Source of the DNA: Microaerobacter geothermalis
GTDB taxonomy: Bacteria > Bacillota > Bacilli > DSM-22679
DNA: 40,613 nucleotides
Direction of reading: 5' to 3'
Assembly: GCF_021608135.1 (NCBI RefSeq)
Contig: NZ_JAKIHL010000033.1
Coordinates: 1-40,613 of the forward strand
Shown: positions 26,229 to 36,552 of the stretch, piece after piece
How the letters are laid out: the number at the start of each line of letters is the position of its first letter
How positions within the stretch are numbered: the stretch's first letter is position 1
The notes under the pieces: model-generated
Seen by the model: only the letters and a program-made list of their open reading frames with translations
Databases searched by the model: none
What the model was told of the DNA's origin: nothing
Program-made: the position numbers and the translations under genes

Positions 26229-26308
26229 GGCTAAAGAACGGAGCACTCAATACCATCTAGGCAGTTCAAAGATGGAATCAGTTTGAGACGAATTCCCGTT
26301 CTTTAGCC
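26229..26308. other. 80-nt nested hairpin element between convergent genes
   Basis: GGCTAAAGAACGG (26229-26241) pairs exactly with CCGTTCTTTAGCC (26296-26308). Within it CCATCT (26254-26259) pairs with AGATGG (26270-26275), with CTCAA/TTGAG between the stems, so a long three-part stem is predicted. No U-tract follows on either strand. It lies between the ends of the convergent small gene and purA. A second hairpin, CGAAGG-TTAC-CCTTCG (26338-26353), is downstream. It may be a bidirectional transcription block, an RNA stability element or a dispersed repeat unit. Confidence 0.6.
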
Positions 26309-26403
26309 CCTCCGCTTTGCACGAGCTTGAAGGTTATCGAAGGTTACCCTTCGTAAATTCTTTAATTCTATTTCAAATTCTATTTCAACGTTGGGTATTC
26401 TTT

Positions 26404-27770
<1,367 letters not shown>

Positions 27771-27774
27771 TAAA

Positions 27775-27814
27775 ATACGAACGATTTTATATTTTTTTAT
27801 TTTTTTGTTCGTAT
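27775..27814 (-). promoter_or_regulatory. purA: Inverted PurBox-like operator upstream of purA
   Basis: ATACGAAC (27775-27782) and GTTCGTAT (27807-27814) are an inverted pair, each with the CGAAC core of the Bacillus PurR box, just upstream of the purA -35. In B. subtilis the boxes are 16-17 bp apart; here the CGAA cores are 26 bp apart, about one helical turn more. It lies just after the dnaB stop and could also fold as a weak, long-loop terminator. Confidence 0.5.
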
Positions 27815-27821
27815 ATTTTAT

Positions 27822-29165
27822 TTATTCCTGGTGCGTTTTATCCATGCTTACAAATTTGTTATATTCCTTTAAAAAAAGTAATTCCACTTTTCCCGTTGGT
27901 CCATTTCTCTGTTTTCCAATGATAACTTCTATAATGTTTTTCTTATCCGTTTCAGGGTCATAATAATCATCGCGATAAAGAAAAGCCACGATATCGGCAT
28001 CCTGTTCAATACTTCCACTTTCACGTATATCAGACAGCATCGGTCTTTTATCCTGCCTTTGTTCCACCGCACGGCTTAACTGGGACAGGGCGATGACAGG
28101 ACAGTTTAATTCTCTCGCCAAGCCCTTTAACGAACGGGAAATCTCAGAAATTTCTTGCTGTCTGTTTTCCCCTCCACGTCCCCTTCCTTGGATCAGCTGC
28201 AAATAATCAATTAAGACCATTCCTAAGCCATGTTCTGTCTTTAATCTGCGTAACTTGGAACGAATCTCCGTTACGGTGATGCCCGGGGTATCATCAATAT
28301 AGATTTGTGATTTGGCCAAAGTACTAATGGCAAAGGAAAGTTTTTCCCAATCCCCGTCTTCTAGCCTTCCGGTTCTTAATTTATGGGCATCGATGTTCGC
28401 TTCAGCGCATAACATTCTTTGTACCAATTGAGGGGCCGACATCTCCAGACTAAAAATTGCAACAGAATGATTGTATCTTGCAGCTACGTTTTGGGCAACA
28501 TTTAAAGCAAATGCTGTTTTCCCCACACTGGGTCTTGCAGCTAATATGATTAAGTCCGATGGCTGAAATCCCGATGTCATTTTATCCAAATCCCCATATC
28601 CCGAAGGAATTCCTGTTACTTGTCCTTGATGGTTGGACAAAAATTCAATTCTCTCAAAGGTTTCCATCAATATATCCTTTATTGGAATAAATCCTCGGGT
28701 TGCTTTTTTTTGGGAAATTTCAAGGATACTTCTTTCCGCATGGGATAAAATTTGGTTGATATCTTCAGATCCTGAATATCCCTCACTGGCGATTTTCGTG
28801 GCGGTCCGAATTAATCGGCGAAGTATCGATTTCTCCTCAACAATATGGGCGTAGTACTCTACATTTGCTGCAGTCGGCACGCTTTGAGCCAAGTCGGTAA
28901 GGTAAGAGACCCCTCCCACTTCTTCCAATAATTTTCTGTTGGAAAGTTCTGCAGTAACTGTTACTAAATCTACCGGTTCCCCCCGTTCATACAAATCCAG
29001 CATCACCTGAAAAATTCTTTGATGGCTTGTCCTGTAAAAATCTTCAGGGGACAATATTTCAGATGCGGCGATTAACGCATCGATTTCCAAAAAGACAGCT
29101 CCCAAAACCGCTTGTTCAGCATCTATATTTTGAGGAGGGACCCGGTCTAAAAATAGTTCACTCAC
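27822..29165 (-). CDS. dnaB: Replicative DNA helicase
   Basis: 447 residues (called DnaC in B. subtilis, 454 residues). The N-terminal domain (about 1-110; PPQNIDAEQAVLGAVF, SYLTDLAQSVPTAAN) binds the loader and primase. The RecA-like domain carries Walker A at 210-218 (ARPSVGKTA), Walker B MVLIDYLQLI, the arginine finger region, and the DIRESGSIEQDADIVAFLYR motif. GTG start at 29165 with GGGAGCAG upstream. It unwinds DNA as a hexamer at the fork. Co-directional with rplI, gdpP and yybS and probably the last gene of that operon. Confidence 0.96.
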   Translation of the reverse strand: MSELFLDRVPPQNIDAEQAVLGAVFLEIDALIAASEILSPEDFYRTSHQRIFQVMLDLYERGEPVDLVTVTAELSNRKLLEEVGGVSYLTDLAQSVPTAANVEYYAHIVEEKSILRRLIRTATKIASEGYSGSEDINQILSHAERSILEISQKKATRGFIPIKDILMETFERIEFLSNHQGQVTGIPSGYGDLDKMTSGFQPSDLIILAARPSVGKTAFALNVAQNVAARYNHSVAIFSLEMSAPQLVQRMLCAEANIDAHKLRTGRLEDGDWEKLSFAISTLAKSQIYIDDTPGITVTEIRSKLRRLKTEHGLGMVLIDYLQLIQGRGRGGENRQQEISEISRSLKGLARELNCPVIALSQLSRAVEQRQDKRPMLSDIRESGSIEQDADIVAFLYRDDYYDPETDKKNIIEVIIGKQRNGPTGKVELLFLKEYNKFVSMDKTHQE

Positions 29166-29205
29166 CTGACATCTGCTCCCGTATTATTTTGATTAATCTT
29201 TGTTT

Positions 29206-29649
29206 CTACTCTTCAATGACATGCACTTTTAGCTGGGCAGTCACCTCAGAATGGAGTTTGACCGGGATATTGGTAACCCCCAAAGTTCGGATTGGTTCAT
29301 TTAACTGAATCTTTCGTTTGTCAATTTTTATGTTCATTTTCTCCAGGGTCTCGGCAATTTGCTTGCTGGTAACCGAGCCAAACAATCTTCCGCCTTCCCC
29401 TGACTTTGCCTTTATGGTAACCGTTAATTTTTCAAGTTCTTTACTTAATTGTTTTGCCTCCGCCAATTCCTGTTCCTTTCTCTTTCTCTCTTTTTCTTTC
29501 TGTATCTCCAATGTCTTTAAATTCCCTTCAGTAGCTGGAACAACAAGTCCTTTCGGAATGAGAAAATTTCGGGCATATCCGTCGGATACCTCTTTCATCT
29601 CTCCTTTTTTCCCTTGTCCCTTAACATCCCTTAGAAAGATAACCTTCAT
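29206..29649 (-). CDS. rplI: 50S ribosomal protein L9
   Basis: 147 residues. The N-terminal RNA-binding domain ([30 protein letters not shown]... in part, signature [20 protein letters not shown]) is followed by the long central helix ([23 protein letters not shown]) and the C-terminal domain ([16 protein letters not shown]). Its start overlaps the gdpP stop by one base (TAATG), an operon-type coupling, with AAAGGGG 9 nt upstream. dnaB follows. Confidence 0.97.
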   Translation of the reverse strand: MKVIFLRDVKGQGKKGEMKEVSDGYARNFLIPKGLVVPATEGNLKTLEIQKEKERKRKEQELAEAKQLSKELEKLTVTIKAKSGEGGRLFGSVTSKQIAETLEKMNIKIDKRKIQLNEPIRTLGVTNIPVKLHSEVTAQLKVHVIEE

Positions 29650-31604
29650 TAGATTAATCCCCTTTCATTTAAATATTCCTCAATCGTTTCTTTCAATTGA
29701 TGAATGGCTTCATCCAATGACATATCTCTTAATTGGGCGGCAGCATTTGTCAAATGGCCACCTCCTCCCATTTTTTCCATGATTACCTGAACGTTGACAT
29801 CTCCCAGACTTCTGGCACTGATTCCAATTAAACCGTCCGTCCTTCGACTAACCACAAAGGAGGCTGTGATTCCATCCATATTTAGCAAAGTATCCGCTGT
29901 TTGCGCAATCAAAATTTGATGATATTCCTGATCCTGCTCCCCTCTGGCAACGGCAATGGAGTCAAAGATCACCTCTGCATTTTTAATAATCTCTGACCGC
30001 TTCATAAACTGTTCAATATCTTCCTTTAACAGTTTTTGAACCAATGCCGTATCCGCACCATTCCTGCGGAGGAATGATGCTGCCTCAAAGGTCCTTGACC
30101 CCGTTCGGTAGGAAAAACTTTTTGTGTCTACAACAATTCCCGCCAATAGCGTGGTTGCTTCCAATACATCCATCATTAATTTATCACTTTGATATTGAAG
30201 CAGTTCTGTCACTAATTCACAGGTTGAAGAAGCATAAGGTTCTAAATAAATTAACACCGGATCTGCCACAAATTCTTCTGCTCTTCGATGATGATCAATC
30301 ACCACTGTTCGTTTATGACCATCCAATAGTCGTGGCTCAATCACCATAGAGGGTTTATGGGTATCTACTACCACCACAAGAGAACGTTGTGTAGCCATCG
30401 ATAGGGCCTGGTCCGGACGAATAAAAAAATCATACAAGTAATCATGCTCCTTCACAGCATTCATCAGTTTTTCAATCCCAGGATTCACTTCATCCAATAT
30501 GACAAATCCTTCTTTGCCATTGGTTTGAACCGCTTTTAGTACACCAATAGAAGCCCCTAGGGAATCGGTATCCGCATGTTTGTGGCCCATGATGAATACC
30601 TGGTCACTTTCTAAAATAAGATCTCTTAAAGCATGGGAGATGACCCGTGCCCTCACCCTTGTACGCTTTTCGACGGCATTTGACTTTCCACCGTAGAAGG
30701 ATAATCGATTTCCCACTTTAACTGCCGCTTGATCGCCACCTCGACCCAATGCAATATCCAAGCTGGACTGGGCCAGTTTTCCCAGTTCGATAAATGATTT
30801 TACCCCTGCTCCCACCCCGATGCTGAGGGTAACGGGAATTTTATTATCCACTGTAATTTCCCTTACAACATCTAGAATATCAAAATGATTTTTTTCCAAT
30901 TCCTTTAATGTCTTGGCATCGGTAATGCCGAAAAACTTATCTGAAGCAAAGCGACGCAGATATATCCCCTTTTGATTGCACCATTCCGTAATGGCCCCGG
31001 TAACATTGGTCATAAGCAAACTTCTGCTTTGTTCATCCATTCCCTGGGCTACTTCGTCCACATTATCCATATGAAAAATAATATAAACCAATTGTTCATT
31101 CTCATATTTGATTTTTAGGGTATGATGTTCCGTAATGTCCCATAGGTATAAAATTCTTTCATCCGCTTTAATTTGGACTTGGTAGATACGATCATGCAGT
31201 TGGACTTCCATCTTGGTCTTTCCTTCTATTTTTTCTAGGGATGGGGCTAATTCCCTCAAATGGGCGCCAATCATTTCCTTATCAAATATTTTGGTAATAA
31301 AAGGATTATGCCATTGAATCGTCTTCTCTTCACTATAAAGAACCATCCCCATCGGAATCTCATTAATCACTTCTTCGCCTGCTTTTTTTACCCGGTGGCT
31401 TATGGTAATGATATACTCTTGCAAGTCCTGCCTAAAAGCAATTTCGGCGCGATAGTTGAAATAGGCGATGACAAAAAAGAGAAAAAGGCCTATTAATCCA
31501 TAGACCCAATGATATAAGGAAAGAATACCCAAAAGGATAGCTCCAAAAATAAGGGAAAAAACCATATGAAATCCATGCCATCTTTTAAAAAGAAACTTCG
31601 GCAT
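29649..31604 (-). CDS. gdpP: Cyclic-di-AMP phosphodiesterase GdpP
   Basis: 651 residues. Two N-terminal membrane helices (about 14-48) are followed by a PAS-like domain, a degenerate GGDEF domain ([23 protein letters not shown]; the GGDEF sequence itself is missing) and the DHH/DHHA1 phosphodiesterase. Catalytic elements seen: [36 protein letters not shown] and [11 protein letters not shown]. It cleaves c-di-AMP to pApA; loss changes beta-lactam tolerance, osmolyte handling and wall homeostasis in relatives. It is in the conserved yybS-gdpP-rplI-dnaB order. Confidence 0.96.
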   Translation of the reverse strand: MPKFLFKRWHGFHMVFSLIFGAILLGILSLYHWVYGLIGLFLFFVIAYFNYRAEIAFRQDLQEYIITISHRVKKAGEEVINEIPMGMVLYSEEKTIQWHNPFITKIFDKEMIGAHLRELAPSLEKIEGKTKMEVQLHDRIYQVQIKADERILYLWDITEHHTLKIKYENEQLVYIIFHMDNVDEVAQGMDEQSRSLLMTNVTGAITEWCNQKGIYLRRFASDKFFGITDAKTLKELEKNHFDILDVVREITVDNKIPVTLSIGVGAGVKSFIELGKLAQSSLDIALGRGGDQAAVKVGNRLSFYGGKSNAVEKRTRVRARVISHALRDLILESDQVFIMGHKHADTDSLGASIGVLKAVQTNGKEGFVILDEVNPGIEKLMNAVKEHDYLYDFFIRPDQALSMATQRSLVVVVDTHKPSMVIEPRLLDGHKRTVVIDHHRRAEEFVADPVLIYLEPYASSTCELVTELLQYQSDKLMMDVLEATTLLAGIVVDTKSFSYRTGSRTFEAASFLRRNGADTALVQKLLKEDIEQFMKRSEIIKNAEVIFDSIAVARGEQDQEYHQILIAQTADTLLNMDGITASFVVSRRTDGLIGISARSLGDVNVQVIMEKMGGGGHLTNAAAQLRDMSLDEAIHQLKETIEEYLNERGLI

Positions 31605-31608
31605 TTTC

Positions 31609-32553
31609 TCAGCTCCCAGATTTCACTCTCTTACGTAAATCAAATCCTAAATCCAAAATTCCAGTTAAACTAAGTATAAATGTTAGGGGAGGAAAAAGAA
31701 ATACCAGCAAGATGATGATGACAAATGCTCCCTTTCCCCATCCTTTAGAGTAAAAATAATATGCAACAAATGATAACCCTTGGATCACCATCACCAACTG
31801 CAACAGCGGTTGCAAATTGACTCCAACCATGTATAGATAACCCTCTTTTTGGGCGCTAACGAACATCATCAAAATCACAGCCATTAAATAGTAGAATAAA
31901 AATGATTTGGGAAACTTCCACTCACGAAAGGGTGGAAATTGAGGAACAGGTTCCCTTAGTCGATTTAAAATGATCCTGGAAATCCAGTGGGTAATGAATG
32001 ATATAATCATAGAAGAACCTAATATAATAGACGGAATCATGAATCGAATTTGTTCAGCCATGCTTCTTAAAGCTTCTTCCATTTCCGGATTCTGGGGAAT
32101 TCCTAATCTTGTCAACCATCGATTACTTTCCTCAACGGATTTATTCAATGCTTCCTGGTACATCTGAATCAGGTTTAAATTCATCACCAAGGATGTAAGT
32201 AATATATAAAATAATATTCCTAGTAGGGAAGCGAAAAATCCTCCCAAAACCACTTGCATGGCACTCTTTTCCTTTTGATAAAGCACACCCATAGTTGCTC
32301 CTATAAACGCAAAGAAGAAGGTATAGCCTAAGGAATATACTCCTCCTGCAATTAAAAAGGTAACTCCAAGGGAAGCAACAAACATCCAAACAGATGGTTG
32401 AAAACCATGTCTTTTTCCATATACCACAAACGGGATGGGGAGAATAAATACGGAAATCATTCCAATGGGCGTGTAGATTGTCAAAAACAAAAGCACGGCA
32501 TATGTAGCTGTGAGGATAGCGCCCTCAATCATTCCTTTTAATTGGCTTTTCAA
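31609..32553 (-). CDS. yybS: DUF2232 family membrane protein YybS
   Basis: 314 residues from the TTG at 32553, which has AAAGGAG upstream; the open frame extends to 32661 without support. About eight hydrophobic segments are visible, starting with MIEGAILTATYAVLLFLTIY; the second part contains MLFVSAQKEGYLYMVGVNLQPLLQL (MMFVSAQKEG), the DUF2232 region. It is the first gene of the gdpP operon with a 4-bp gap to gdpP. The role is unknown; some annotate it as a possible ECF-transporter-like S component (inference from fold). Confidence 0.88.
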   Translation of the reverse strand: MKSQLKGMIEGAILTATYAVLLFLTIYTPIGMISVFILPIPFVVYGKRHGFQPSVWMFVASLGVTFLIAGGVYSLGYTFFFAFIGATMGVLYQKEKSAMQVVLGGFFASLLGILFYILLTSLVMNLNLIQMYQEALNKSVEESNRWLTRLGIPQNPEMEEALRSMAEQIRFMIPSIILGSSMIISFITHWISRIILNRLREPVPQFPPFREWKFPKSFLFYYLMAVILMMFVSAQKEGYLYMVGVNLQPLLQLVMVIQGLSFVAYYFYSKGWGKGAFVIIILLVFLFPPLTFILSLTGILDLGFDLRKRVKSGS

Positions 32554-32592
32554 ATGCAAAACACTCCTTTTTTCGTTACCCTGGAGTATTAT

Positions 32593-32621
32593 TTTATCAT
32601 AATACACATTGATAATACCAA
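32593..32621 (-). promoter_or_regulatory. Putative promoter of yybS-gdpP-rplI-dnaB
   Basis: On the minus strand TTGGTA (32616-32621) and GATAAA (32593-32598) are 17 bp apart, between the rpsR terminator and the yybS start. Confidence 0.45.
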
Positions 32622-32650
32622 CTCGCTTCTCATGGGCATCGGAATTTTGT

Positions 32651-32695
32651 AAAAAAAACACCTTGGAGTATTTTAATACACCAAGGTGTTTTCCA
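32651..32695 (-). terminator. Terminator of the rpsF-ssb-rpsR operon
   Basis: AAAACACCTTGG (32655-32666) pairs exactly with CCAAGGTGTTTT (32681-32692), with an additional GTATT/AATAC pairing in the loop. The minus strand then reads a long T tract. The rpsR stop is just upstream. Confidence 0.93.
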
Positions 32696-32696
32696 T

Positions 32697-32927
32697 TTAT
32701 TCAGTGGTATATGGCAGCAATCCAATTTGGCGAGCACGCTTAATGGCGGTTGTCAATTGGCGCTGATATTTCGCAGAAGTTCCGGTGACGCGGCGAGGTA
32801 ATATTTTGCCCCGTTCACTGATAAACTTCTTCAGCATGTCGATATCTTTATAGTCAATGTGTGTAATTTTATTTACTGTAAAGTAGCATACTTTACGGCG
32901 CTTATGTCCCCGTGGACGACGGCTCAT
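32697..32927 (-). CDS. rpsR: 30S ribosomal protein S18
   Basis: 76 residues with the S18 core [25 protein letters not shown] in part, then [19 protein letters not shown] and [13 protein letters not shown] at the end. ATG with AAGGAGGG upstream. In Bacillus it partners with S6 on the platform of the 30S subunit, and S6-S18 together bind the rpsF leader to limit expression. Third gene of the rpsF-ssb-rpsR operon. Confidence 0.97.
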   Translation of the reverse strand: MSRRPRGHKRRKVCYFTVNKITHIDYKDIDMLKKFISERGKILPRRVTGTSAKYQRQLTTAIKRARQIGLLPYTTE

Positions 32928-32951
32928 TTCTTTCCCTCCTTACTTTAGGAA

Positions 32952-33386
32952 TTAAAAGGGTAAATCATCATCTGAAATATCGATCGTTTTTCCTTGATCA
33001 GCAAAGGGGTCATCAGTAAACCGGCCATCATCGGATGAAGGATAACTTTGACCTTGGCTGGTCTTTGACATAGACTCTAAGAAACGAACGTTATCCGCTA
33101 CAACTTCTGTTACATAAACTCTTCGACCTTCATTATTTTCATAATTTCGAATCTGAATTCTGCCTTCAACTGCTGTTAAGCGACCTTTTTTCAGATAATT
33201 GGCACAGGTCTCAGCCAGTTGTCTCCAAGTAACGATATTAATAAAGTCAGCTTCTCTTTGCCCTTGTTGGTTCGTAAAGGGCCGGTCAACAGCCAAGGTA
33301 AATGTAGTCACCGCTACCCCATTTGGAGTATAACGCAACTCAGGGTCTCTCGTTAACCGACCGATTAAAATGACGCGGTTTAACAT
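32952..33386 (-). CDS. ssb: Single-stranded DNA-binding protein
   Basis: 144 residues. The OB-fold starts [23 protein letters not shown] (in part) and ends near residue 105, then a flexible acidic tail and the interaction tip DDDLPF. The tail is shorter than the B. subtilis SsbA tail but the tip is intact. It coats ssDNA and recruits replication and repair proteins. Embedded between rpsF and rpsR as in B. subtilis. Confidence 0.97.
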   Translation of the reverse strand: MLNRVILIGRLTRDPELRYTPNGVAVTTFTLAVDRPFTNQQGQREADFINIVTWRQLAETCANYLKKGRLTAVEGRIQIRNYENNEGRRVYVTEVVADNVRFLESMSKTSQGQSYPSSDDGRFTDDPFADQGKTIDISDDDLPF

Positions 33387-33403
33387 ATTATCCCCTCCGA
33401 GAA

Positions 33404-33694
33404 TTATTCCTTTTCATCGCGAATCACAAGATGACGAACGACTTCATCAGTAATTTTCATGATGCGATCCATTTCGGACACAATCGCTGGGGTTGCCAGA
33501 AAGTTCATTAATACATAATAACCTTCGCGAAGTTTTTTCATTTCATAAGCCAAACGACGCTTTCCCATTTCTTGAAGATTTGTAATTTCACCGCCATTGT
33601 CGGTAACCAATCCTTTAAACTTTTCAACAAGGGATCTTAATTTCTCCTCTTCAAGGTCTGGGCGTAAAATGTACATCAACTCATATTTACGCAT
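33404..33694 (-). CDS. rpsF: 30S ribosomal protein S6
   Basis: 96 residues from the ATG at 33694 with GGAGGTG 6 nt upstream; an upstream ATG at 33703 lies within the ribosome-binding site. [17 protein letters not shown] start and the [12 protein letters not shown] and [13 protein letters not shown] elements are typical S6. First gene of the rpsF-ssb-rpsR operon, transcribed from the promoter at 33769-33797. Confidence 0.97.
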   Translation of the reverse strand: MRKYELMYILRPDLEEEKLRSLVEKFKGLVTDNGGEITNLQEMGKRRLAYEMKKLREGYYVLMNFLATPAIVSEMDRIMKITDEVVRHLVIRDEKE

Positions 33695-33762
33695 GCTCTT
33701 CACCTCCTTTTGGTCTAAGCGGCCCCCGAAGGAGCAAGGAGCGAGATATAATAAACTCGCAT
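33695..33762 (-). promoter_or_regulatory. Possible S6:S18 ribosomal leader in the rpsF 5' UTR
   Basis: The untranslated leader of about 68 nt holds GCGAG/CTCGC (33741-33760 on the plus strand) and a second GC-rich stem-like part (TGCTCCTTCGGGGGCCGCTTAG, in part) directly before the ribosome-binding site. In Firmicutes an S6-S18 complex represses its operon through a leader here. I did not confirm the conserved CCG bulge by folding. Confidence 0.45.
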
Positions 33763-33768
33763 TTAGTG

Positions 33769-33797
33769 ATTATATCAAATGGAAAGATGATTTACAA
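33769..33797 (-). promoter_or_regulatory. rpsF: rpsF operon promoter
   Basis: On the minus strand TTGTAA (33792-33797) and TATAAT (33769-33774) are exactly 17 bp apart. Start of transcription near 33762. Confidence 0.8.
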
Positions 33798-33853
33798 CTA
33801 CCAACCTAGGTGAACAGGTCAGACACAATCTTTATATCGAACAAAGTGTAGAA

Positions 33854-34954
33854 TTATACGTTGAAACGGAAATGCATAATATCCCCGTCTTGAACCACAT
33901 ATTCTTTCCCTTCCAGACGGAGAAGACCTCTTTCCCTTGCCTGGGCCATTGAACCGCTTGCGATTAAATCTTCATAACTAACCACTTCGGCACGAATAAA
34001 ACCCTTTTCAAAATCTGAATGAATGACTCCAGCCGCTTGGGGAGCTTTGGTCCCTTTTTTTATCGTCCATGCCCTTACTTCCTGAACACCGGCGGTAAAA
34101 TAGGTAATGAGCCCCAATTGCTTGTATGCCGCTTGAATGAGTCGGTCCAATCCTGATTCTTCCAATCCAAGTTCTTCTAGGAAAAGGACTTTGTCTTCCC
34201 CTTCCAGTTCAGCGATTTCTGATTCCAATTTGGCACTGATGACGATAACCTCAGCATCTTCTCCTGCTGCATATTCCTTGACTTGTTGAACATATGGATT
34301 GTTATCTCCTGAGCTCACTTCATCTTCTCCAATATTGGCTACATAAAGCATCGGTTTCAATGTCAATAAATGAAGGTCTCTAATGAGCAGACGATCTTCA
34401 TCATCCAAATCAAGCTGACGGGCCGGTTTTCCTTCTTCAAAATGGGCTTTCAGCCTTTCCAATAAAGCAAATTCCTGCTGAGCCTTCTTTTCTCCTGATT
34501 TCAAATTTTTCCTGGTTTTTTCTATGCGCCGCTCCACCGATTCCAGATCAGCCAGCACCAATTCCAGATTAATGGTCTCTATATCAGAAATCGGGTCAAC
34601 TTTCCCTGAGACGTGTGTGATATCTTCATCTTCAAAACAGCGGACAACATGGGCGATGGAATCCACTTCCCGAATGTGGGACAAGAATTTGTTCCCCAGC
34701 CCTTCTCCCCGGCTTGCACCCTTGACCAAACCGGCAATATCAACAAATTCAAATGCCGTCGGAACTGTACGATTGGGTTCAACAAGTTCCGTCAACTTGG
34801 TGAGTCGCTCATCCGGTACTTCTACCACTCCCACATTGGGATCGATGGTGCAAAAAGGATAATTGGCAGACTCCGCCCCTGCCTGGGTAATTGCATTAAA
34901 TAAAGTAGATTTTCCCACATTGGGCAAACCCACAATTCCGCAAGTCAATCCCAT
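33854..34954 (-). CDS. ychF: Ribosome-binding GTPase/ATPase YchF
   Basis: 366 residues. The OBG-type G domain has P-loop GLPNVGKST (about 8-16), switch/G3 [14 protein letters not shown] and a NxxE rather than NKxD in NIGE, which is why this family prefers ATP. A coiled-coil insertion ([20 protein letters not shown]) and C-terminal TGS-like domain ([16 protein letters not shown]...FIRAEVV) follow. Translation- and stress-associated; binds 70S. ATG with AGGAG upstream; the stop of the DUF951 gene is 32 bp before it, so both are likely co-transcribed. Confidence 0.97.
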   Translation of the reverse strand: MGLTCGIVGLPNVGKSTLFNAITQAGAESANYPFCTIDPNVGVVEVPDERLTKLTELVEPNRTVPTAFEFVDIAGLVKGASRGEGLGNKFLSHIREVDSIAHVVRCFEDEDITHVSGKVDPISDIETINLELVLADLESVERRIEKTRKNLKSGEKKAQQEFALLERLKAHFEEGKPARQLDLDDEDRLLIRDLHLLTLKPMLYVANIGEDEVSSGDNNPYVQQVKEYAAGEDAEVIVISAKLESEIAELEGEDKVLFLEELGLEESGLDRLIQAAYKQLGLITYFTAGVQEVRAWTIKKGTKAPQAAGVIHSDFEKGFIRAEVVSYEDLIASGSMAQARERGLLRLEGKEYVVQDGDIMHFRFNV

Positions 34955-34986
34955 TGTTTATATACACTCCTAACATTTTGCTAAAA

Positions 34987-35205
34987 TCAATCATTGTTAG
35001 TATAGTTTGTTTCATTTTTTGGTACAAGTACCTTCTTCATTTTCCGCTCAAATTCCAGCCTCGGTAGAAGAACACTATGTCCGCACTTCTGACATTTTAT
35101 CCGAACATCCGCCCCCATGCGAATCACCTGCCATTCATTGGCACCACAGGGATGGGGCTTTTTCATTTGGACAATATCTCCCATAGAAAATTGTTTTCTT
35201 TCCAT
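34987..35205 (-). CDS. DUF951 family protein
   Basis: 72 residues. It shows the DUF951 pattern: MGDIVQMKKPHPCGANEWQVIRMGADVRIKC (in part), CGANEW and CQKCGHSV with a C-x-x-C, and a LPRLEFERKMKKVL end. B. subtilis YyzM is the counterpart. The CxxC probably binds zinc with the earlier Cys. Unknown function; conserved next to ychF. ATG with TAGGAGGA upstream. Confidence 0.92.
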   Translation of the reverse strand: MERKQFSMGDIVQMKKPHPCGANEWQVIRMGADVRIKCQKCGHSVLLPRLEFERKMKKVLVPKNETNYTNND

Positions 35206-35216
35206 TCAATATCCTC

Positions 35217-35345
35217 CTACCCTTTTTCCTCAAGTTCTTGTCTATTATAATGTACCAAACGTGGATAGGGAATTTCGACCCCTTGTTCATCAAATGTTTT
35301 CTTTATCAATTTCCTTAATTCTCTTCCTACACCAAAATGAGTCAT
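35217..35345 (-). pseudogene. Remnant of a mechanosensitive channel (MscS) gene, C-terminus only
   Basis: A 42-codon frame encodes a tail beginning THFGVGRELRKLIKKTF and including VEIPYPRLVHYN, resembling the end of the MscS C-terminal domain (the GIEIP[YF]P motif). A TAG two codons upstream of the first ATG and the adjacent stop of the YkvI-like gene at 35360 leave no room for the body of the channel (normally about 270-290 residues). An mscS gene at this place next to the DUF951 gene and ychF occurs in many Bacillales, so it was probably deleted. The fragment has no ribosome-binding site. Confidence 0.62.
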
Positions 35346-35359
35346 CGGCTAGCATTCTG

Positions 35360-36397
35360 CTACTCTTTTTTTACTGATCCTGAGATGGGGTATAACAGTA
35401 TCACCATCAAGACAAACAAATTTAATACTCCATATAGAGGATACAGGACCTTCACCAATACAGAAAAACCAAATTGACTGAGCGTAATCATGAATACGAT
35501 GAGTAGTGCTGTTAAAAGCCATATTGGTAATCCAATCCATTCTTTGATGCGGCGAATTAATCCATGAAGACTGCTTACGGCAGTGGTATAAATAGCAATC
35601 CATAAAATGATTGTAACTAAAAAAATAATATAAGAAGGATAGATATCCACCAATGAAAATAAGGGAATCTCCTGACGAATCACTTTTTCCCCATTGATCA
35701 GCAGTGCTTGATTCAGCAGAATGGCAATTGTTCCTAAACTTAATCCTCCCACTAATCCTGCAATCATGATTTCTTTCTTTTGTTTTACATGAGTTCCAAA
35801 AGTGGATAAAACAGCAACTAATGGGACGATATTAAGGGAAGCATAAGTAATGGCCGAAGTCCATACCGGTGATGAAGTCCATGTCGGAAAGAACAACATC
35901 ATATCTTTCATAATGAGAAATTGAAGGGGGATGACCAATAAGATAATCATCAGCATGGGTACAATGTATGTATTTAAAGATATGATCCCCTCTACGTTAA
36001 ACAATAACACGATATAAACAAGCACAGCAATAAATAACACTCCTGATAAATGGGTCATGTCCCATTGAAAAAAAGCGGCCCCACTTCCGGCAAACATCAC
36101 AACGGTTACTGTGAACAAATAAAATAGAATTATGCCATCAAATACATAGGCTACTCTTTTTCCCATCAAAATCTCCAAAACATGAAAATAATGTTCGGAT
36201 TGATATTTCCAACTTAACCATAAAATCGTCATACTTGATACGGTAAATAGAAAAATAGCGATTAAAATTCCCCATACGCTTTGTTCTCCATAGGAACTAA
36301 AAAACTCCCATAATTCTCTGCCTGATGCAAAACCTGCCCCAATGGTTGTACCTACTATAGTTAAACCTATCTTTATCCCCCTGTTCCAACTATCCAC
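35360..36397 (-). CDS. YkvI-like membrane protein (APC-fold transporter)
   Basis: 345 residues from the GTG at 36397, preceded by AGGAGGTGA; longer open frame to 36484 is without a ribosome-binding site. About 10 membrane segments. The TTIGAGFASGRELWEFFSSYG stretch (in part; TIGAGFASGREL) in segment 1 resembles B. subtilis YkvI and the unwound TM1 of APC/LeuT-type transporters. The second half has LHGLIRRIKEW, a cytoplasmic loop. Function unknown: an uptake or exchange transporter is likely, substrate not inferable. It is separate from yyaC, which is divergent. Confidence 0.82.
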   Translation of the reverse strand: MDSWNRGIKIGLTIVGTTIGAGFASGRELWEFFSSYGEQSVWGILIAIFLFTVSSMTILWLSWKYQSEHYFHVLEILMGKRVAYVFDGIILFYLFTVTVVMFAGSGAAFFQWDMTHLSGVLFIAVLVYIVLLFNVEGIISLNTYIVPMLMIILLVIPLQFLIMKDMMLFFPTWTSSPVWTSAITYASLNIVPLVAVLSTFGTHVKQKKEIMIAGLVGGLSLGTIAILLNQALLINGEKVIRQEIPLFSLVDIYPSYIIFLVTIILWIAIYTTAVSSLHGLIRRIKEWIGLPIWLLTALLIVFMITLSQFGFSVLVKVLYPLYGVLNLFVLMVILLYPISGSVKKE

Positions 36398-36552
36398 GCC
36401 GTTCACCTCCTGCATTCCATTCAATAAAACGGAAAAACTCTTTAAGGAAACAAATATAAGATGTATTAACACGTATATTCTCATTTCTCTCTCCGTATAC
36501 TGTTAATACTTATTTTTACATTTCTTTTAAAATGTTTTAGGAGGTTTCTCCT

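Noticed and set aside
29318-29782. 154-residue plus-strand frame over rplI and gdpP
   Set aside because: Serine/phenylalanine-rich shadow of lysine/glutamate-rich L9 coding sequence in the opposite frame.
34524-34862. 112-residue plus-strand frame over ychF
   Set aside because: Serine/threonine-rich shadow of a highly conserved gene; no ribosome-binding site.
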